DNA from: Candidatus Stoquefichus massiliensis AP9
GTDB lineage: Bacteria > Bacillota_I > Bacilli_A > Erysipelotrichales > Coprobacillaceae
Assembly: GCF_000455285.1 (NCBI RefSeq)
Contig: NZ_HG005284.1
Coordinates: 146,908-183,835 of the forward strand
Direction: 5' to 3'
DNA length: 36,928 nt
In this document: positions 17,497 to 26,221 of the stretch, piece by piece
Layout: each line of letters begins with the position of its first letter
How positions within the stretch are numbered: the stretch's first letter is position 1
Made by a program: the position numbers and the translations under genes
The notes under the pieces: model-generated
The model's database searches: none
Seen by the model: the letters and a program-made list of their open reading frames with translations, nothing else
What the model was told of the DNA's origin: nothing

Positions 17497-18742
17497 CTTT
17501 GATCTCCTTTGGAAAAAATACTTTTTTATCTGATTTAAATTTTTTTGAATTTAATATAGCTGAAACGATTTCTGATTTGCTAGGTAATGGTGAAAGATTT
17601 CCATCTAGATCAAGAATCTCTATTTCACTTAATTCACCACTTTCACCATAATGTAGATAAGGCACTTGTTTTTGATTATCACTTATAATATAGTAATTTG
17701 GATTATAGCCTAATTGCTCTGATAAAGCTTCTATTCTTTTTAATTCTTGTTGATCTTTTAACTGTTTGTATTTAAATAAACGACGATTTAAGAAACGTGA
17801 TGATAAATCATTTAATATAAAATCATCTTCATTCATAAACTCTTTAAAATAATATAATAATACAGATTCATCCAAACTTGTAAAATCATCTACAGTCATA
17901 TGATGATCTAAAAAAGGAATTAAATATTTCAAATCAGTTTTAAATTCAAATCCATAATAATATAAATCTTTAACTCTTTTGAAAATACTTTGTAATAAAT
18001 GTTCATAACTCCTTGCAGTAGGATGATAATAAACTTGCCAATACATATGATAACGAGCAAGAATATAATTTTCTATTGCTTGGACTCCAGATTCCTTATA
18101 GACAATCTTATGATCACATATCCTCATTGTTCTTAAGATTCTAGACATATCAAATTGTCCATATGTTGTCCCTGTCATATATGAATCTCTTAATAAATAA
18201 TCCATACGATCAGCATCTAACTGACTCGATACCATCTGAATAAGTATCTGATTGGGATGAGTATGCTGAATAATACTGGCAACATCTTGTGGAAAATCCT
18301 CATATACTAAACTCAAAATATCATGAACTTCACTATTTTCTAAAATCATTCTCACTGTTATATCTTCATGGTTTTCTTCAAATACACCTTCAAATGAATG
18401 GGAAAATGGTCCATGTCCAATATCATGCAATAATCCTGCACACATAACAGATAGTTTATCATAGTCACTTAAAGCATAATCTAGACATTCTGTTTCTAAC
18501 ATTCTTCTAACAACCTGATAAACTCCTAATGAATGGACAAAACGGGAATGTTCTGCACTTTGAAAGACTTGATAGGTTCCACCCAATTGTTTAACGCGAC
18601 GTAGTCTTTGCATTTCTTTAGAATTAATGAGTTTCCAAATCACTAAATGATCCACATGAATATAATCATGAATTGCATCTCTTAAAACTCTTTTTTCATT
18701 CATTTCAATACTTGATAAAGTCAATTTATCTTTAAAGTTCAT
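17477..18742 (-). CDS. HD-domain phosphohydrolase (YwfO/dGTPase-like)
   Basis: This 421-residue protein has an HD metal-binding domain near the N-terminus: RFVHSLGVYQVVRRM supplies the first His, LLHDIGHGPFSHSFEG the HD pair, and SSQLDADRMDYLLRDSYMTGT the final Asp. This arrangement is that of the dNTPase-like group (B. subtilis YwfO, E. faecalis EF1143). Activity as a deoxynucleotide triphosphohydrolase is likely but unproven. The C-terminal part (about 280-421) is the usual variable helical region. The frame is open to 18763, but the ATG at 18742 has GGGGTGAG at proper spacing. It is coupled to the downstream GNAT gene. Confidence 0.9.
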   Translation of the reverse strand: MNFKDKLTLSSIEMNEKRVLRDAIHDYIHVDHLVIWKLINSKEMQRLRRVKQLGGTYQVFQSAEHSRFVHSLGVYQVVRRMLETECLDYALSDYDKLSVMCAGLLHDIGHGPFSHSFEGVFEENHEDITVRMILENSEVHDILSLVYEDFPQDVASIIQHTHPNQILIQMVSSQLDADRMDYLLRDSYMTGTTYGQFDMSRILRTMRICDHKIVYKESGVQAIENYILARYHMYWQVYYHPTARSYEHLLQSIFKRVKDLYYYGFEFKTDLKYLIPFLDHHMTVDDFTSLDESVLLYYFKEFMNEDDFILNDLSSRFLNRRLFKYKQLKDQQELKRIEALSEQLGYNPNYYIISDNQKQVPYLHYGESGELSEIEILDLDGNLSPLPSKSEIVSAILNSKKFKSDKKVFFPKEIKDEVSIL

Positions 18743-18831
18743 TATCTCACCCCTTTTCCTCATTTTACCAAATATAACTAAGCGAAGTCTATCTTTTCTT
18801 CTGTTTTGGAAAAATATGAGAGTAAAATGAT

Positions 18832-18860
18832 TTGTTAAGATATGGATATAAGCGTATAAT
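18832..18860 (+). promoter_or_regulatory. Sigma-A-type promoter for ferritin
   Basis: The -35 TTGTTA (18832-18837), a 17-base spacer and a perfect -10 TATAAT (18855-18860) precede the ferritin ribosome site by 18 bases. No clear Fur box was seen. Confidence 0.75.
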
Positions 18861-18887
18861 AAGAGTAGAAAATAAATGGAGGTAGAA

Positions 18888-19409
18888 ATGATGTTAGATT
18901 CAAAAGTTGCCGATTTGTTAAATGATCAAATCAATAAAGAAATGTATTCTGCTTATTTGTATTTAGATTTTGCGAACTTTTATACTCATAAAGGCTTAAA
19001 TGGCTATGCCAACTGGTATAATGTTCAAGCAAAAGAAGAAATGGATCATGCGATAGGTATTCTTAACTATTTGCAAGACAATGATTATGAAGTCACATTA
19101 TCTGCTATTGATAAACCTGATAAGATTCTAGAAAAGTTAGATGATCCTTTAAAATATGGTTTAGAACATGAAAGATATGTCACAAGTTTAATTCATAATA
19201 TTTATGATGCTGCACATACTGTTAAAGATTATCGTACAATGAAGTTTTTAGATTGGTATGTAAGTGAACAAGGTGAAGAAGAGAAAAATGCCACTGACTT
19301 ATTAACTCAATTTGAATTATTTGGGCATGATCCAAAATCTTTATATTCATTAAATAATGAATTATTAACAAGAACATATACACAAGCATCAATTTTAACT
19401 GCTGAATAA
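18888..19409 (+). CDS. ftnA: Bacterial non-haem ferritin
   Basis: This protein of about 173 residues forms a four-helix bundle that assembles into an iron-storage shell. Ferroxidase ligands are visible in order: E in NKEMYSAYLYLDF, E and H in AKEEMDHAIG, E in EHERYVTSLI, and Q/E in VSEQGEEEKNA. There is no haem-binding Met as in bacterioferritin. The ATG at 18876 overlaps the ribosome site itself (ATGGAGG); the ATGs at 18888 and 18891 lie five and eight bases after GGAGG and are the real candidates. It has its own promoter and ends at a compact terminator, so it is monocistronic. Confidence 0.95.
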   Translation: MMLDSKVADLLNDQINKEMYSAYLYLDFANFYTHKGLNGYANWYNVQAKEEMDHAIGILNYLQDNDYEVTLSAIDKPDKILEKLDDPLKYGLEHERYVTSLIHNIYDAAHTVKDYRTMKFLDWYVSEQGEEEKNATDLLTQFELFGHDPKSLYSLNNELLTRTYTQASILTAE

Positions 19410-19426
19410 GACCGAAAGGTCTTTTC
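19408..19426 (+). terminator. Rho-independent terminator after ferritin
   Basis: The stem AAGACC / GGTCTT is capped by a stable GAAA tetraloop and followed by TTCTTTT. It begins within the ferritin stop codon. Confidence 0.85.
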
Positions 19427-19472
19427 TTTTAATGATAGAGTTTGTTATAATAAGAAAACAAGGAGGATGAAT

Positions 19473-20285
19473 ATGTATAATAAAATTAATGAAGCTTATA
19501 AGTATATTTTTGAACAATATAGTCAACCTATAGATATTGCTATTATCTTAGGTTCAGGTTTAGGACCATTGGCGAATGAAATTGAAAATCCTGTAATTAT
19601 AGATTATAAGGATATTCCCTTCTTTCCTCAATCAACCATTCCAGGTCATGAAGGAAAATTATATATTGGTAAAATTGCAGGGAAAACAGTTTGTGCAATG
19701 AAAGGTCGTTTCCATTATTATGAAGGACATGATATGGATATTGTGACTTTACCTGTACGTGTTTTTGCAAAACTTGGTATTAAGTATTTATTTATCACAA
19801 ATGCTTGTGGTGGGATAAGAGATGATTTAAATCCTGGACAGATTACTTTGATTAGTGATCATATTGGATTTATGGCACCAAGTGCATTACGTGGTCCTAA
19901 TTTAGATGAATTTGGTCCTCGCTTTAAGGATATGACAGAGGTCTATTCTAAAGATTTACAAGCTATTGCAAAACAAGCTGCTAAAAAAACAAATGTAGAT
20001 CTTAAAGAAGGCGTTTATTGTTTCTTTAAAGGTCCCATGTTTGAAACCCCAGCTGAAATAAGAGCATTAAGAGTCATTGGTGCTGACATGGTTGGAATGT
20101 CAACTGTCCCTGAAGCTATCGTTGCAAGACATTCTGACATGACAACATTAGGTATTTCTTTAGTCACAAATAAAGCAGCTGGACTTGGCAATAGTGAATT
20201 AGATCATAAAGAAGTGATGGAAGCAGCAGATAATGCTGAAGAGAACTTAGTCAAATTAGTTAAACAAATTATTCAAGATATGTAA
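19473..20285 (+). CDS. punA: Purine nucleoside phosphorylase (trimeric, PunA/PNP type)
   Basis: This 270-residue cytoplasmic enzyme splits inosine or guanosine with phosphate into the base and ribose-1-phosphate. Conserved segments of the trimeric family are intact: ILGSGLGPLANEI (phosphate loop), PGHEGKLYIG with its His, KGRFHYYEGHD, FITNACGGI, and GPMFETPAEIRALRVIGADMVGMSTVPEAIVARH, which contains the purine-binding Glu and the VGMS motif. The ATG at 19467 is fused to AGGAGG; the ATG at 19473 has correct spacing and is chosen. A TATAAT lies about 20 bases upstream of the ribosome site, just past the ferritin terminator, so it is probably a separate transcript. Confidence 0.95.
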   Translation: MYNKINEAYKYIFEQYSQPIDIAIILGSGLGPLANEIENPVIIDYKDIPFFPQSTIPGHEGKLYIGKIAGKTVCAMKGRFHYYEGHDMDIVTLPVRVFAKLGIKYLFITNACGGIRDDLNPGQITLISDHIGFMAPSALRGPNLDEFGPRFKDMTEVYSKDLQAIAKQAAKKTNVDLKEGVYCFFKGPMFETPAEIRALRVIGADMVGMSTVPEAIVARHSDMTTLGISLVTNKAAGLGNSELDHKEVMEAADNAEENLVKLVKQIIQDM

Positions 20286-20290
20286 AAAAG

Positions 20291-20313
20291 TCAGGAAGTG
20301 TCCTGATTTTTTT
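20291..20313. terminator. Bidirectional rho-independent terminator
   Basis: The hairpin TCAGGA-AGTG-TCCTGA is flanked by an A run on the left and seven T on the right. It lies between the convergent purine nucleoside phosphorylase gene and the ABC permease gene. Confidence 0.9.
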
Positions 20314-21109
20314 ACAATGGTAAATCTCTATTTTTAAAAATGATATATGTTGCTATTATACATCCAACTGCTAAGACAAATAAAATCACAGTATTGAAAA
20401 CGGCCTGTTGATCATAAACTTGTAATCCTTTTGCATTAAATAATGTTAATGGAGTCATATATTTCAAAAAATCTATCTTATCACTGACCTGTGATAACAT
20501 TTGAATTAAAAGTGACCCAATACCAATTCCTGCCCCAATACCAATAGATAGCTTTGTTTCATTGAAACAACATGTTGTTAAAAAGCATATACATGCAAAT
20601 AGCATATGAATACCTAATAATCCAATATTCATCACAAAAAATTTTCCAATATTCAGCGATTCACTGAACATAACAATACTACATCCTAAAATCAAAACAA
20701 CAGAATAAACAATTAACAAGATAACCCCACTTAATAAAACCATTAGCTCTGTGGCCATGATTTGAGTACGTGTATGTGGTGTTGTTAAAAGATAAGCCAT
20801 TGAACCTTTATCAATATATCTAGCCATCAAACGATGGCACATAATGATTGTATAAATTAAAGGAATAACTGTTAAAATAAATCCATAAAGATAATTGGTA
20901 ATAAAATCTAATAATGTCAGTCCAGGATCCATCATTCCAAAAGCCGCAAAGAGCTGAGGCATAGATTTAGCCATAAGATTTAAACTTTCTCCTAATTTTG
21001 GATCATACATAGCTACAATTAATGATTCATATAAAGTTAAAACTGCTATAAATATGAAAAATATTTTATAATTTGATTTCCATTCTCTTTTCAATAAAAC
21101 AGTGATCAT
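20312..21109 (-). CDS. ABC-2 type transporter permease
   Basis: This 265-residue membrane protein has about six hydrophobic helices (roughly residues 17-35, 70-90, 110-140, 150-175, 182-200 and 238-258) in the arrangement of ABC-2 exporter permeases. It partners the ATPase encoded immediately upstream, whose stop overlaps its start as ATGA. Such pairs export drugs, peptides or lipids; the substrate is not apparent. It is the last gene of a TetR-ATPase-permease operon and ends at a bidirectional terminator. Confidence 0.88.
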   Translation of the reverse strand: MITVLLKREWKSNYKIFFIFIAVLTLYESLIVAMYDPKLGESLNLMAKSMPQLFAAFGMMDPGLTLLDFITNYLYGFILTVIPLIYTIIMCHRLMARYIDKGSMAYLLTTPHTRTQIMATELMVLLSGVILLIVYSVVLILGCSIVMFSESLNIGKFFVMNIGLLGIHMLFACICFLTTCCFNETKLSIGIGAGIGIGSLLIQMLSQVSDKIDFLKYMTPLTLFNAKGLQVYDQQAVFNTVILFVLAVGCIIATYIIFKNRDLPL

Positions 21110-21990
21110 TTTTCCTCACCTCCATAATAATGCAGAAATAATTCTTCCAATGATTGAGGTCTCGCATTGAAATCATCAATATCATATTGACTTAAATCTT
21201 GTAATAACTGATTGGTATGTCCTTTCAACATCAAATGAATAATTGCTCCATCTCTTTTTGCCTGATGATATTTCTCCATAAAAGCAATTGCATCATTTTC
21301 ATCATAGAAATGAATCTCATAATGTTTCAATCTATTCTTTCTTAAATTCTCCATTGTTTCAGTGGCTACGACATGCCCTTCTTTTATCATAACAACGCGA
21401 TCACAAGTATTCTCAACTTCTTCAAAAATATGTGATGACATCAAGACAGTCTTCCCATCTTTTTTAGCTTGTTGAATTAATTCAACAAACTTATTTTGCA
21501 TCAATGGATCCAATCCACTTGTTGGTTCATCTAATATAAGAATCGGAGCATCCTGCATAAAAGCAATTACAATCCCTATTTTCTGTTTCATTCCCTTAGA
21601 CATACGTTTCATTTTTCCACGTGCATCCAATTCTAAAAATTGCATTAATTCCTCAGCATAACTTATATCCTTCATATTTTTCATTTTAGCAATAAAACGA
21701 ATAAATTCTTGCCCTGTCATATCTTCCATAAAGGCAATTTCACCAGGTAAATATCCTAATTTTCCCTGAACTTGTTTTGCATCATCAAAACAATTCATAC
21801 CTAAAATTTTAACATCTCCCTGATCCGGTTTCATAAATCCCATTAATTGACGAATAGTTGTTGTTTTCCCACTTCCATTAGGTCCTAAAAATCCAAGGAC
21901 TTCTCCTTCTTCTACTACAAACGAAACATCAAAGACTCCCTTATGATGACCATAATCTTTGGTAATATGATTAATTTCTATAACACTCAT
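21106..21990 (-). CDS. ABC transporter ATP-binding protein (exporter type)
   Basis: This 294-residue ATPase has Walker A GPNGSGKTTT (about 36-45), a signature loop RMSKGMKQKIGI in the MSKGMKQ form common in ABC-2 exporters, Walker B ILILDEPTSGLDP and the switch His in SSHIFEEVE. The C-terminal 80 residues form the extra domain seen in antibiotic and lipid exporter ATPases. The gene overlaps the TetR gene upstream and the permease gene downstream by four bases each, so the three proteins are made in step. It has a good GGGAGG ribosome site. The cargo is unknown. Confidence 0.94.
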   Translation of the reverse strand: MSVIEINHITKDYGHHKGVFDVSFVVEEGEVLGFLGPNGSGKTTTIRQLMGFMKPDQGDVKILGMNCFDDAKQVQGKLGYLPGEIAFMEDMTGQEFIRFIAKMKNMKDISYAEELMQFLELDARGKMKRMSKGMKQKIGIVIAFMQDAPILILDEPTSGLDPLMQNKFVELIQQAKKDGKTVLMSSHIFEEVENTCDRVVMIKEGHVVATETMENLRKNRLKHYEIHFYDENDAIAFMEKYHQAKRDGAIIHLMLKGHTNQLLQDLSQYDIDDFNARPQSLEELFLHYYGGEEK

Positions 21991-22607
21991 AAATATTCCT
22001 CCCTATAACACATTCTTTTAAACATCACTTTCCATTTTTCAAATTCAGTCAGCATTTCATCAACATCTAATGATTGCTCATTCCTTAACATATCCACTAA
22101 ATATCCTTCCATCATCCAAACAAGCATCTGATAAACCTGTCTCACATCAATATCTTCCTTGAATTTACTCATATCAATATTTTGAAAGTAATTATCAAAA
22201 GTTTGAGATAAAATTTTCTGTGCCAAATAATTCATATCATGACTGACATCCTCTTTTTGTGAATAAAAAGCTTTCAATATAAAATTAAGCATATATGGAT
22301 ATTTTATCATGATTTCCATTTTTCTTACTGCCCCATAATCCATAATATCAAAGAAATCTGTAATCTCATGAACATCTTGTATACTTATAAACTGTTTTAA
22401 TATGTCTTCGCAAAAGTGAAACAAATATATGAAGAAACTCTTTTTATTTTTGAAATAATAAAACAATAATCCCTTTGATATACCAGCCCTAGCTGCTATA
22501 TCATCTGTTCTTGCATTTTTATAACCATACTTTCCAAAGTATTCCATACCTGCATTAATAATTCTTAGTTGTTTTTCCTTAGGTAATTCTAAGAATTTAT
22601 CTTCCAT
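21987..22607 (-). CDS. TetR/AcrR-family transcriptional regulator
   Basis: This 206-residue regulator has an N-terminal helix-turn-helix (about 12-58): LRIINAGMEYFGKYGYKNARTDDIAARAGISKGLLFYYFKNKKSFF. The C-terminal ligand-sensing part is helical and has no family-specific motif I can name. As the first gene of the ABC operon it most probably represses its own transcript and responds to the exported compound. A TGAC-N7-GTCA inverted repeat lies 15 bases upstream of the start. The ribosome site is GGGGGAAC. Confidence 0.92.
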   Translation of the reverse strand: MEDKFLELPKEKQLRIINAGMEYFGKYGYKNARTDDIAARAGISKGLLFYYFKNKKSFFIYLFHFCEDILKQFISIQDVHEITDFFDIMDYGAVRKMEIMIKYPYMLNFILKAFYSQKEDVSHDMNYLAQKILSQTFDNYFQNIDMSKFKEDIDVRQVYQMLVWMMEGYLVDMLRNEQSLDVDEMLTEFEKWKVMFKRMCYREEYL

Positions 22608-22621
22608 AAAGTTCCCCCTAC

Positions 22622-22636
22622 TGACTTACTTGGTCA
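22622..22636 (-). promoter_or_regulatory. Candidate TetR operator
   Basis: The inverted repeat TGAC-N7-GTCA lies between the likely promoter (TAATAT-type -10 near 22640-22650) and the TetR ribosome site. Size and symmetry suit a TetR-family operator, and the position suits autorepression by blocking elongation or initiation. Confidence 0.5.
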
Positions 22637-22711
22637 ATTACTATATTATCATTGTACTTCATTGACTATTTTTTACAACCCCCTAAAGAAAGATAATCCC
22701 TGTTCATTTTA

Positions 22712-22740
22712 TAAGAAAAAACTCATCACAGATGAGTTTA
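22712..22740 (-). terminator. Rho-independent terminator after the second EIIC gene
   Basis: The stem AACTCATC / GATGAGTT has a three-base loop and, on the minus strand, runs into six T. The TAA of the EIIC gene lies at its base. Confidence 0.9.
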
Positions 22741-24105
22741 TTCAACCATTGCAGCTTGTTTATTTTGATATCTTTCATAAAAGATAAGAAATGGTGTATA
22801 AATAAGAATACAACATCCAAAACAAATCAATTGTGTAATTGCTCCTGTTATACTTCCTCCAGTTGCAATGAAACCAAATAATATTGGTGGTGTTGTCCAA
22901 GGTGCCTCAATGACAATTGGATGACAAAATCCAATTGTGATAAGGAAATATCCAATGAGAAGGCTTGCCATTGGTGCTAAAATAAATGGAATCCCAAGAA
23001 TTGGATTTAAAACCATCGGTATACCAAATACCACTGTCTCATTAATATTAAATAATCCTGGAATGAGTGATAAAGAAGCAATGGCTCTATTATCTTCTCT
23101 TTTCCCAAAGATAAAGATAGCAGCCACCAAAGCTCCAGTAATACCTGAACCAGTCATTTCTCCAAACATTTGTAAGAATGTCACATTAATTGTATGGTAA
23201 CCAGATTTTGCTCCCTCTTGAAACATTGTCATATTTGCGATTAACAGTGGTCTAAAGAATGGATCTTTAACTGCTGAAATCATATTTGCACCATGAATAC
23301 CCACTAGCCAAAACAAAGAAACAAGCAAGTATAGGAATAATACAGCAATAATATTTTCCCCAACGATACCCATTAATGGTCCTTGAATATAAGTACTGAT
23401 TAAATCATTTAAATATAACCCTGTAGCTAAATAAATAAAATGACCAACAGCTCCAACTATAACTAGCATAATACAAGCTGGAATTAAAACTTCAAAAGCT
23501 CGCATAACTCCAGGTGGAACTTGATCAGGCATCTTAATTTTCAATGAATCCTGTTTTCTTAAGAAACCAAAAACTTCCATTGCAACAATCCCAACAATTA
23601 AGGCTGTAAATAGACCTGTAGCACCTAAATAACTTGAACCAATTCCAGTAAATGTTGTCATTGATTCACTTCCACCAGGTAAAACTGCTCCATTCGAAAT
23701 AATGTTTTTTCCTTCACTACTTACACTTTGCCAAAAATAGAAATTTGTTGGCGTAACAACTAACCATGAAATAAAAGATAAAACTGTAGGGAAAGCCCCT
23801 GTCTCTCCATTTGCTTCAGCAATTTCATGCCCCACAAGCATAACGATACCTACAGAAATACATGAGATTGTTGCAAAGTTAATAGCATTAAAAATTGGAT
23901 TAAGAAATTCTAATGCCATAATTGGTGACCAAACTTGACCTAATCCTGTATCAGCATTAACCAATACATTAGACCAAAGAACACCAATAGCACCAGCAAT
24001 TGTAGCTGGCATAAAATTTTGGAACGCATTTTTAATGGCACCTAAATACTTGTTTTGTCCGCACCACGCTCCAACACGTCCTAGCTTATCAGCAAAAGCA
24101 TCCAT
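22738..24105 (-). CDS. PTS lactose/cellobiose-family EIIC permease (second system)
   Basis: This 455-residue membrane permease has the Cel/Chb-type landmarks VPPGVMRAFEVLIPACIM, WLVGIHGANMISAV and LFNINETVVFGIPMVLNPILGIPF. The N-terminal segment up to about residue 30 is amphipathic, as is usual. GGGAGG lies seven bases before the ATG. It follows the RpiR regulator gene by 126 bases on the same strand, with EIIB further upstream, so the order is EIIB, RpiR, EIIC. No EIIA and no adjacent hydrolase gene accompany it; the nearest hydrolase is the GH4 enzyme 3.8 kb upstream. The specificity cannot be read from the sequence. Confidence 0.93.
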   Translation of the reverse strand: MDAFADKLGRVGAWCGQNKYLGAIKNAFQNFMPATIAGAIGVLWSNVLVNADTGLGQVWSPIMALEFLNPIFNAINFATISCISVGIVMLVGHEIAEANGETGAFPTVLSFISWLVVTPTNFYFWQSVSSEGKNIISNGAVLPGGSESMTTFTGIGSSYLGATGLFTALIVGIVAMEVFGFLRKQDSLKIKMPDQVPPGVMRAFEVLIPACIMLVIVGAVGHFIYLATGLYLNDLISTYIQGPLMGIVGENIIAVLFLYLLVSLFWLVGIHGANMISAVKDPFFRPLLIANMTMFQEGAKSGYHTINVTFLQMFGEMTGSGITGALVAAIFIFGKREDNRAIASLSLIPGLFNINETVVFGIPMVLNPILGIPFILAPMASLLIGYFLITIGFCHPIVIEAPWTTPPILFGFIATGGSITGAITQLICFGCCILIYTPFLIFYERYQNKQAAMVE

Positions 24106-24231
24106 ATATTTTCCTCCCTTTCTATATGTCTCTTATATTATAACTTTCTATAATTTCATAACAATTCATATAAAAAGGAATGGTGGAAACACTTCTTTAA
24201 ATTTATAGAATAACATTTTCTTTGACGATAT

Positions 24232-25020
24232 TTAATCACTCTTATTTTGAAACTTACCTTTTAAAAGCATATAAATAAGATTAACAATATATTCACCTGT
24301 AAATAAATCTATCATGACATCTGTATGATCAATTTGATTTGTAAAAAAAATCAAATGATCATCACATAAATCAATTATTTTATTCTCTTTACAACCTAAT
24401 ATAGAAACAATATAATTCTTTTGCTTTGATAAAGTTTGTACAATATTATAAATAGCTGGATTTTTCCCTGATAATCCAAATACTATTGAAACATTCCTTT
24501 GATCCCTCTTATGAACATAATGAATATTTAATACATCATGAAATGTACATTGTAAGCCAAGTGATTGAAGTTTAAATACCAACTGCCTCCCTAAAACACT
24601 TGATATCCCTATAGCATAGACATCAATCGAGGATGCACTCAATAAACGATTACATATTCTTATAACAACATTCTTATCTAACAGTATATTCGTTTTCACC
24701 AAAGATAAAGCATACATCTTTGAAATCAATGATTTCACTTCTTCATAATCTGACATATAATTTTCTGATTCTTCAAATGCAATATCATCAATCTTAAAAT
24801 ATTCATTTCTTTCTAAAATTAATTGTGAAATAAACTCTCGATAAGATTGAAAACCTAATTTCTTATATAATCTCATAACTGTAGATTGTGAAGTATAACT
24901 TCTTTTTGCAAGCTCAACACTCGTCATTGCTAATTCATTATTCTTATCAAGAATATAGTATCCAATCTGTTTTTCTGATTCTGTCAGTTCTTTTTCATCA
25001 ATCAATCTTTCTATAATCAT
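24232..25020 (-). CDS. RpiR/MurR-family transcriptional regulator
   Basis: This 262-residue regulator has an N-terminal RpiR-type helix-turn-helix (about 1-75: LTESEKQIGYYILDKNNELAMTSVELAKRSYTSQSTVMRLYKKLGFQSYREF) and a C-terminal SIS sugar-phosphate-binding domain (about 105-240: IDVYAIGISSVLGRQLVFKLQSLG, then SIVFGLSGKNPAIYNIVQTL). SIS domains sense phospho-sugars, so it probably responds to the product of the second PTS. It lies between that system's EIIB and EIIC genes. Autoregulation and control of the neighbouring EIIC and EIIB, and perhaps of the GH4 gene, are inferred. Confidence 0.92.
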   Translation of the reverse strand: MIIERLIDEKELTESEKQIGYYILDKNNELAMTSVELAKRSYTSQSTVMRLYKKLGFQSYREFISQLILERNEYFKIDDIAFEESENYMSDYEEVKSLISKMYALSLVKTNILLDKNVVIRICNRLLSASSIDVYAIGISSVLGRQLVFKLQSLGLQCTFHDVLNIHYVHKRDQRNVSIVFGLSGKNPAIYNIVQTLSKQKNYIVSILGCKENKIIDLCDDHLIFFTNQIDHTDVMIDLFTGEYIVNLIYMLLKGKFQNKSD

Positions 25021-25154
25021 ATCAAAACCCCCTTTGTATAAAATTATAATATTCCACTAATATATCTATGTATATATCATCTATGTATTTTGACATATTT
25101 TCTCACTTTTATTTTTTTAAGTTTCCCTATTATGCAAAAATTCTTTCAATATAA

Positions 25155-25201
25155 AATGAACAAGATAGAATATATCAAAATATACTCTCATCTTGTTCAT
25201 T
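25155..25201 (-). terminator. Long hairpin after the second EIIB gene, probable terminator
   Basis: There is a 12-base perfect outer stem AATGAACAAGAT / ATCTTGTTCATT. Inside it, three further pairs (AGA/TCT) and a TATAT/ATATA stem continue after one bulge and one mismatch, closing on a CAAA-type loop. On the minus strand it is followed by ATTTTATATT, which is U-rich but not a clean T run. It lies between EIIB and RpiR and could end or attenuate the EIIB transcript. Confidence 0.6.
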
Positions 25202-25215
25202 CTCAATAATACTCA

Positions 25216-25539
25216 CTAGATGTCTTTATGATAAAAATCTTTATACATCTCGATAGCTTTCTCTAAAACCTTTTTTCCATTCATCATCCCATAATCACGC
25301 ATATCAATAACATCATAAGGCACTTTCCCCTCACATACTTTCCGAATATTTCCTAACGCATATCTGACTTGTGGTCCCAAAAGCAGGACATCAAATTTCC
25401 CCATATATTCTTCTATATTTTTCTCTGGACCTGCTTCTACACTCACATCAAGATTTTGTTTTTGAGCTTCTTCCTGCATTCTTAACATAAGGAGACTTGT
25501 TGACATTCCTCCTGCACAAACCAATAAAATTCTTACCAT
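25216..25539 (-). CDS. PTS lactose/cellobiose-family EIIB subunit (second system)
   Basis: This 107-residue EIIB has the phospho-Cys loop ILLVCAGGMSTSLLML (C8), then VLLLGPQVRYALGNI and DMRDYGMMNGKKVLEKA. AAGGAGG at ideal spacing supports the start. It presumably works with the EIIC at 22738, from which it is separated by the RpiR gene, and needs an EIIA from elsewhere, possibly the one at 4161. It begins a minus-strand set whose promoter should lie in the 250-base gap 25540-25790. Confidence 0.93.
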   Translation of the reverse strand: MVRILLVCAGGMSTSLLMLRMQEEAQKQNLDVSVEAGPEKNIEEYMGKFDVLLLGPQVRYALGNIRKVCEGKVPYDVIDMRDYGMMNGKKVLEKAIEMYKDFYHKDI

Positions 25540-25760
25540 TATCTTTCCTCCTTTTTTATAACTATATAATTTTTATATTCTTTATTCTATTCCATTTCTA
25601 ACAAATGATGATTTTTATGCATGATTCTATATACGTCTATAAAATACTGACACCAAAACTTCATTTACACTTAAAGTCATTGTTTTTTATTTACTTTCAT
25701 TTAAAATGTGAGATGTCCATAAATTCCTAACTGAAATATTTTTGACAAAATATGTGGACA

Positions 25761-25792
25761 AAAAACACAAGTGACAATTCACTTGTGTTTTT
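25761..25792 (-). terminator. Rho-independent terminator after the helical-protein gene
   Basis: The perfect 13-base arms AAAAACACAAGTG and CACTTGTGTTTTT flank a six-base loop. It ends the transcript of the metallophosphatase and the 135-residue protein. The remainder of the gap 25540-25760 holds only AT-rich sequence where I see no gene; it should contain the EIIB promoter. Confidence 0.9.
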
Positions 25793-26198
25793 ATAAATAG
25801 GCTTTTAATTCTTCTATATATTTCTTTGATATATCTTCAAAATCATCACAATAACCTTTTAAAGTCTGATCTACATGTTCCTCTTTATTTAAAAGATGTG
25901 TCATTGTTATAATTGCCTGATTACTGCCTTCAGTTAACATTTTCGCAATTTTCGCATCATCACTCATCAACATTTTCATCTCTATCATAGATTCTAACAT
26001 AAATTTATTTTTGACTTCATCTTCTGCATTCGTATATGTATTTTGTACTTTTGTTTTTAAATCACCATAATTTTTTCTTTGATGAATGACGATATCTCTT
26101 AACTTTGGATTTTGAATTTTATCTAGAAGATGATCTATCGCAATCATCCCCATATTTAAGCCATTGAATAACTCTTCAATACATGTTTCTTCATTCAT
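25791..26198 (-). CDS. Helical protein of unknown function, possibly ferritin-like four-helix bundle
   Basis: This 135-residue, almost wholly alpha-helical protein has no signal peptide or membrane segment. The spacing of helices and segments such as MGMIAIDHLLDKIQNPKLRDIVIHQRKNYGDL and NQAIITMTHLLNKEEHVDQ recall ferritin-like or DUF2383-like bundles, but no metal-ligand E-x-x-H motifs are clear, so this is only a structural guess. The ATG at 26210 lacks a ribosome site; the ATG at 26198 follows GGTGAT and is preferred. It lies some 20 bases after the metallophosphatase and shares its transcript and terminator. Confidence 0.65.
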   Translation of the reverse strand: MNEETCIEELFNGLNMGMIAIDHLLDKIQNPKLRDIVIHQRKNYGDLKTKVQNTYTNAEDEVKNKFMLESMIEMKMLMSDDAKIAKMLTEGSNQAIITMTHLLNKEEHVDQTLKGYCDDFEDISKKYIEELKAYL

Positions 26199-26221
26199 TT
26201 CTATCACCATTAATAGTATGG

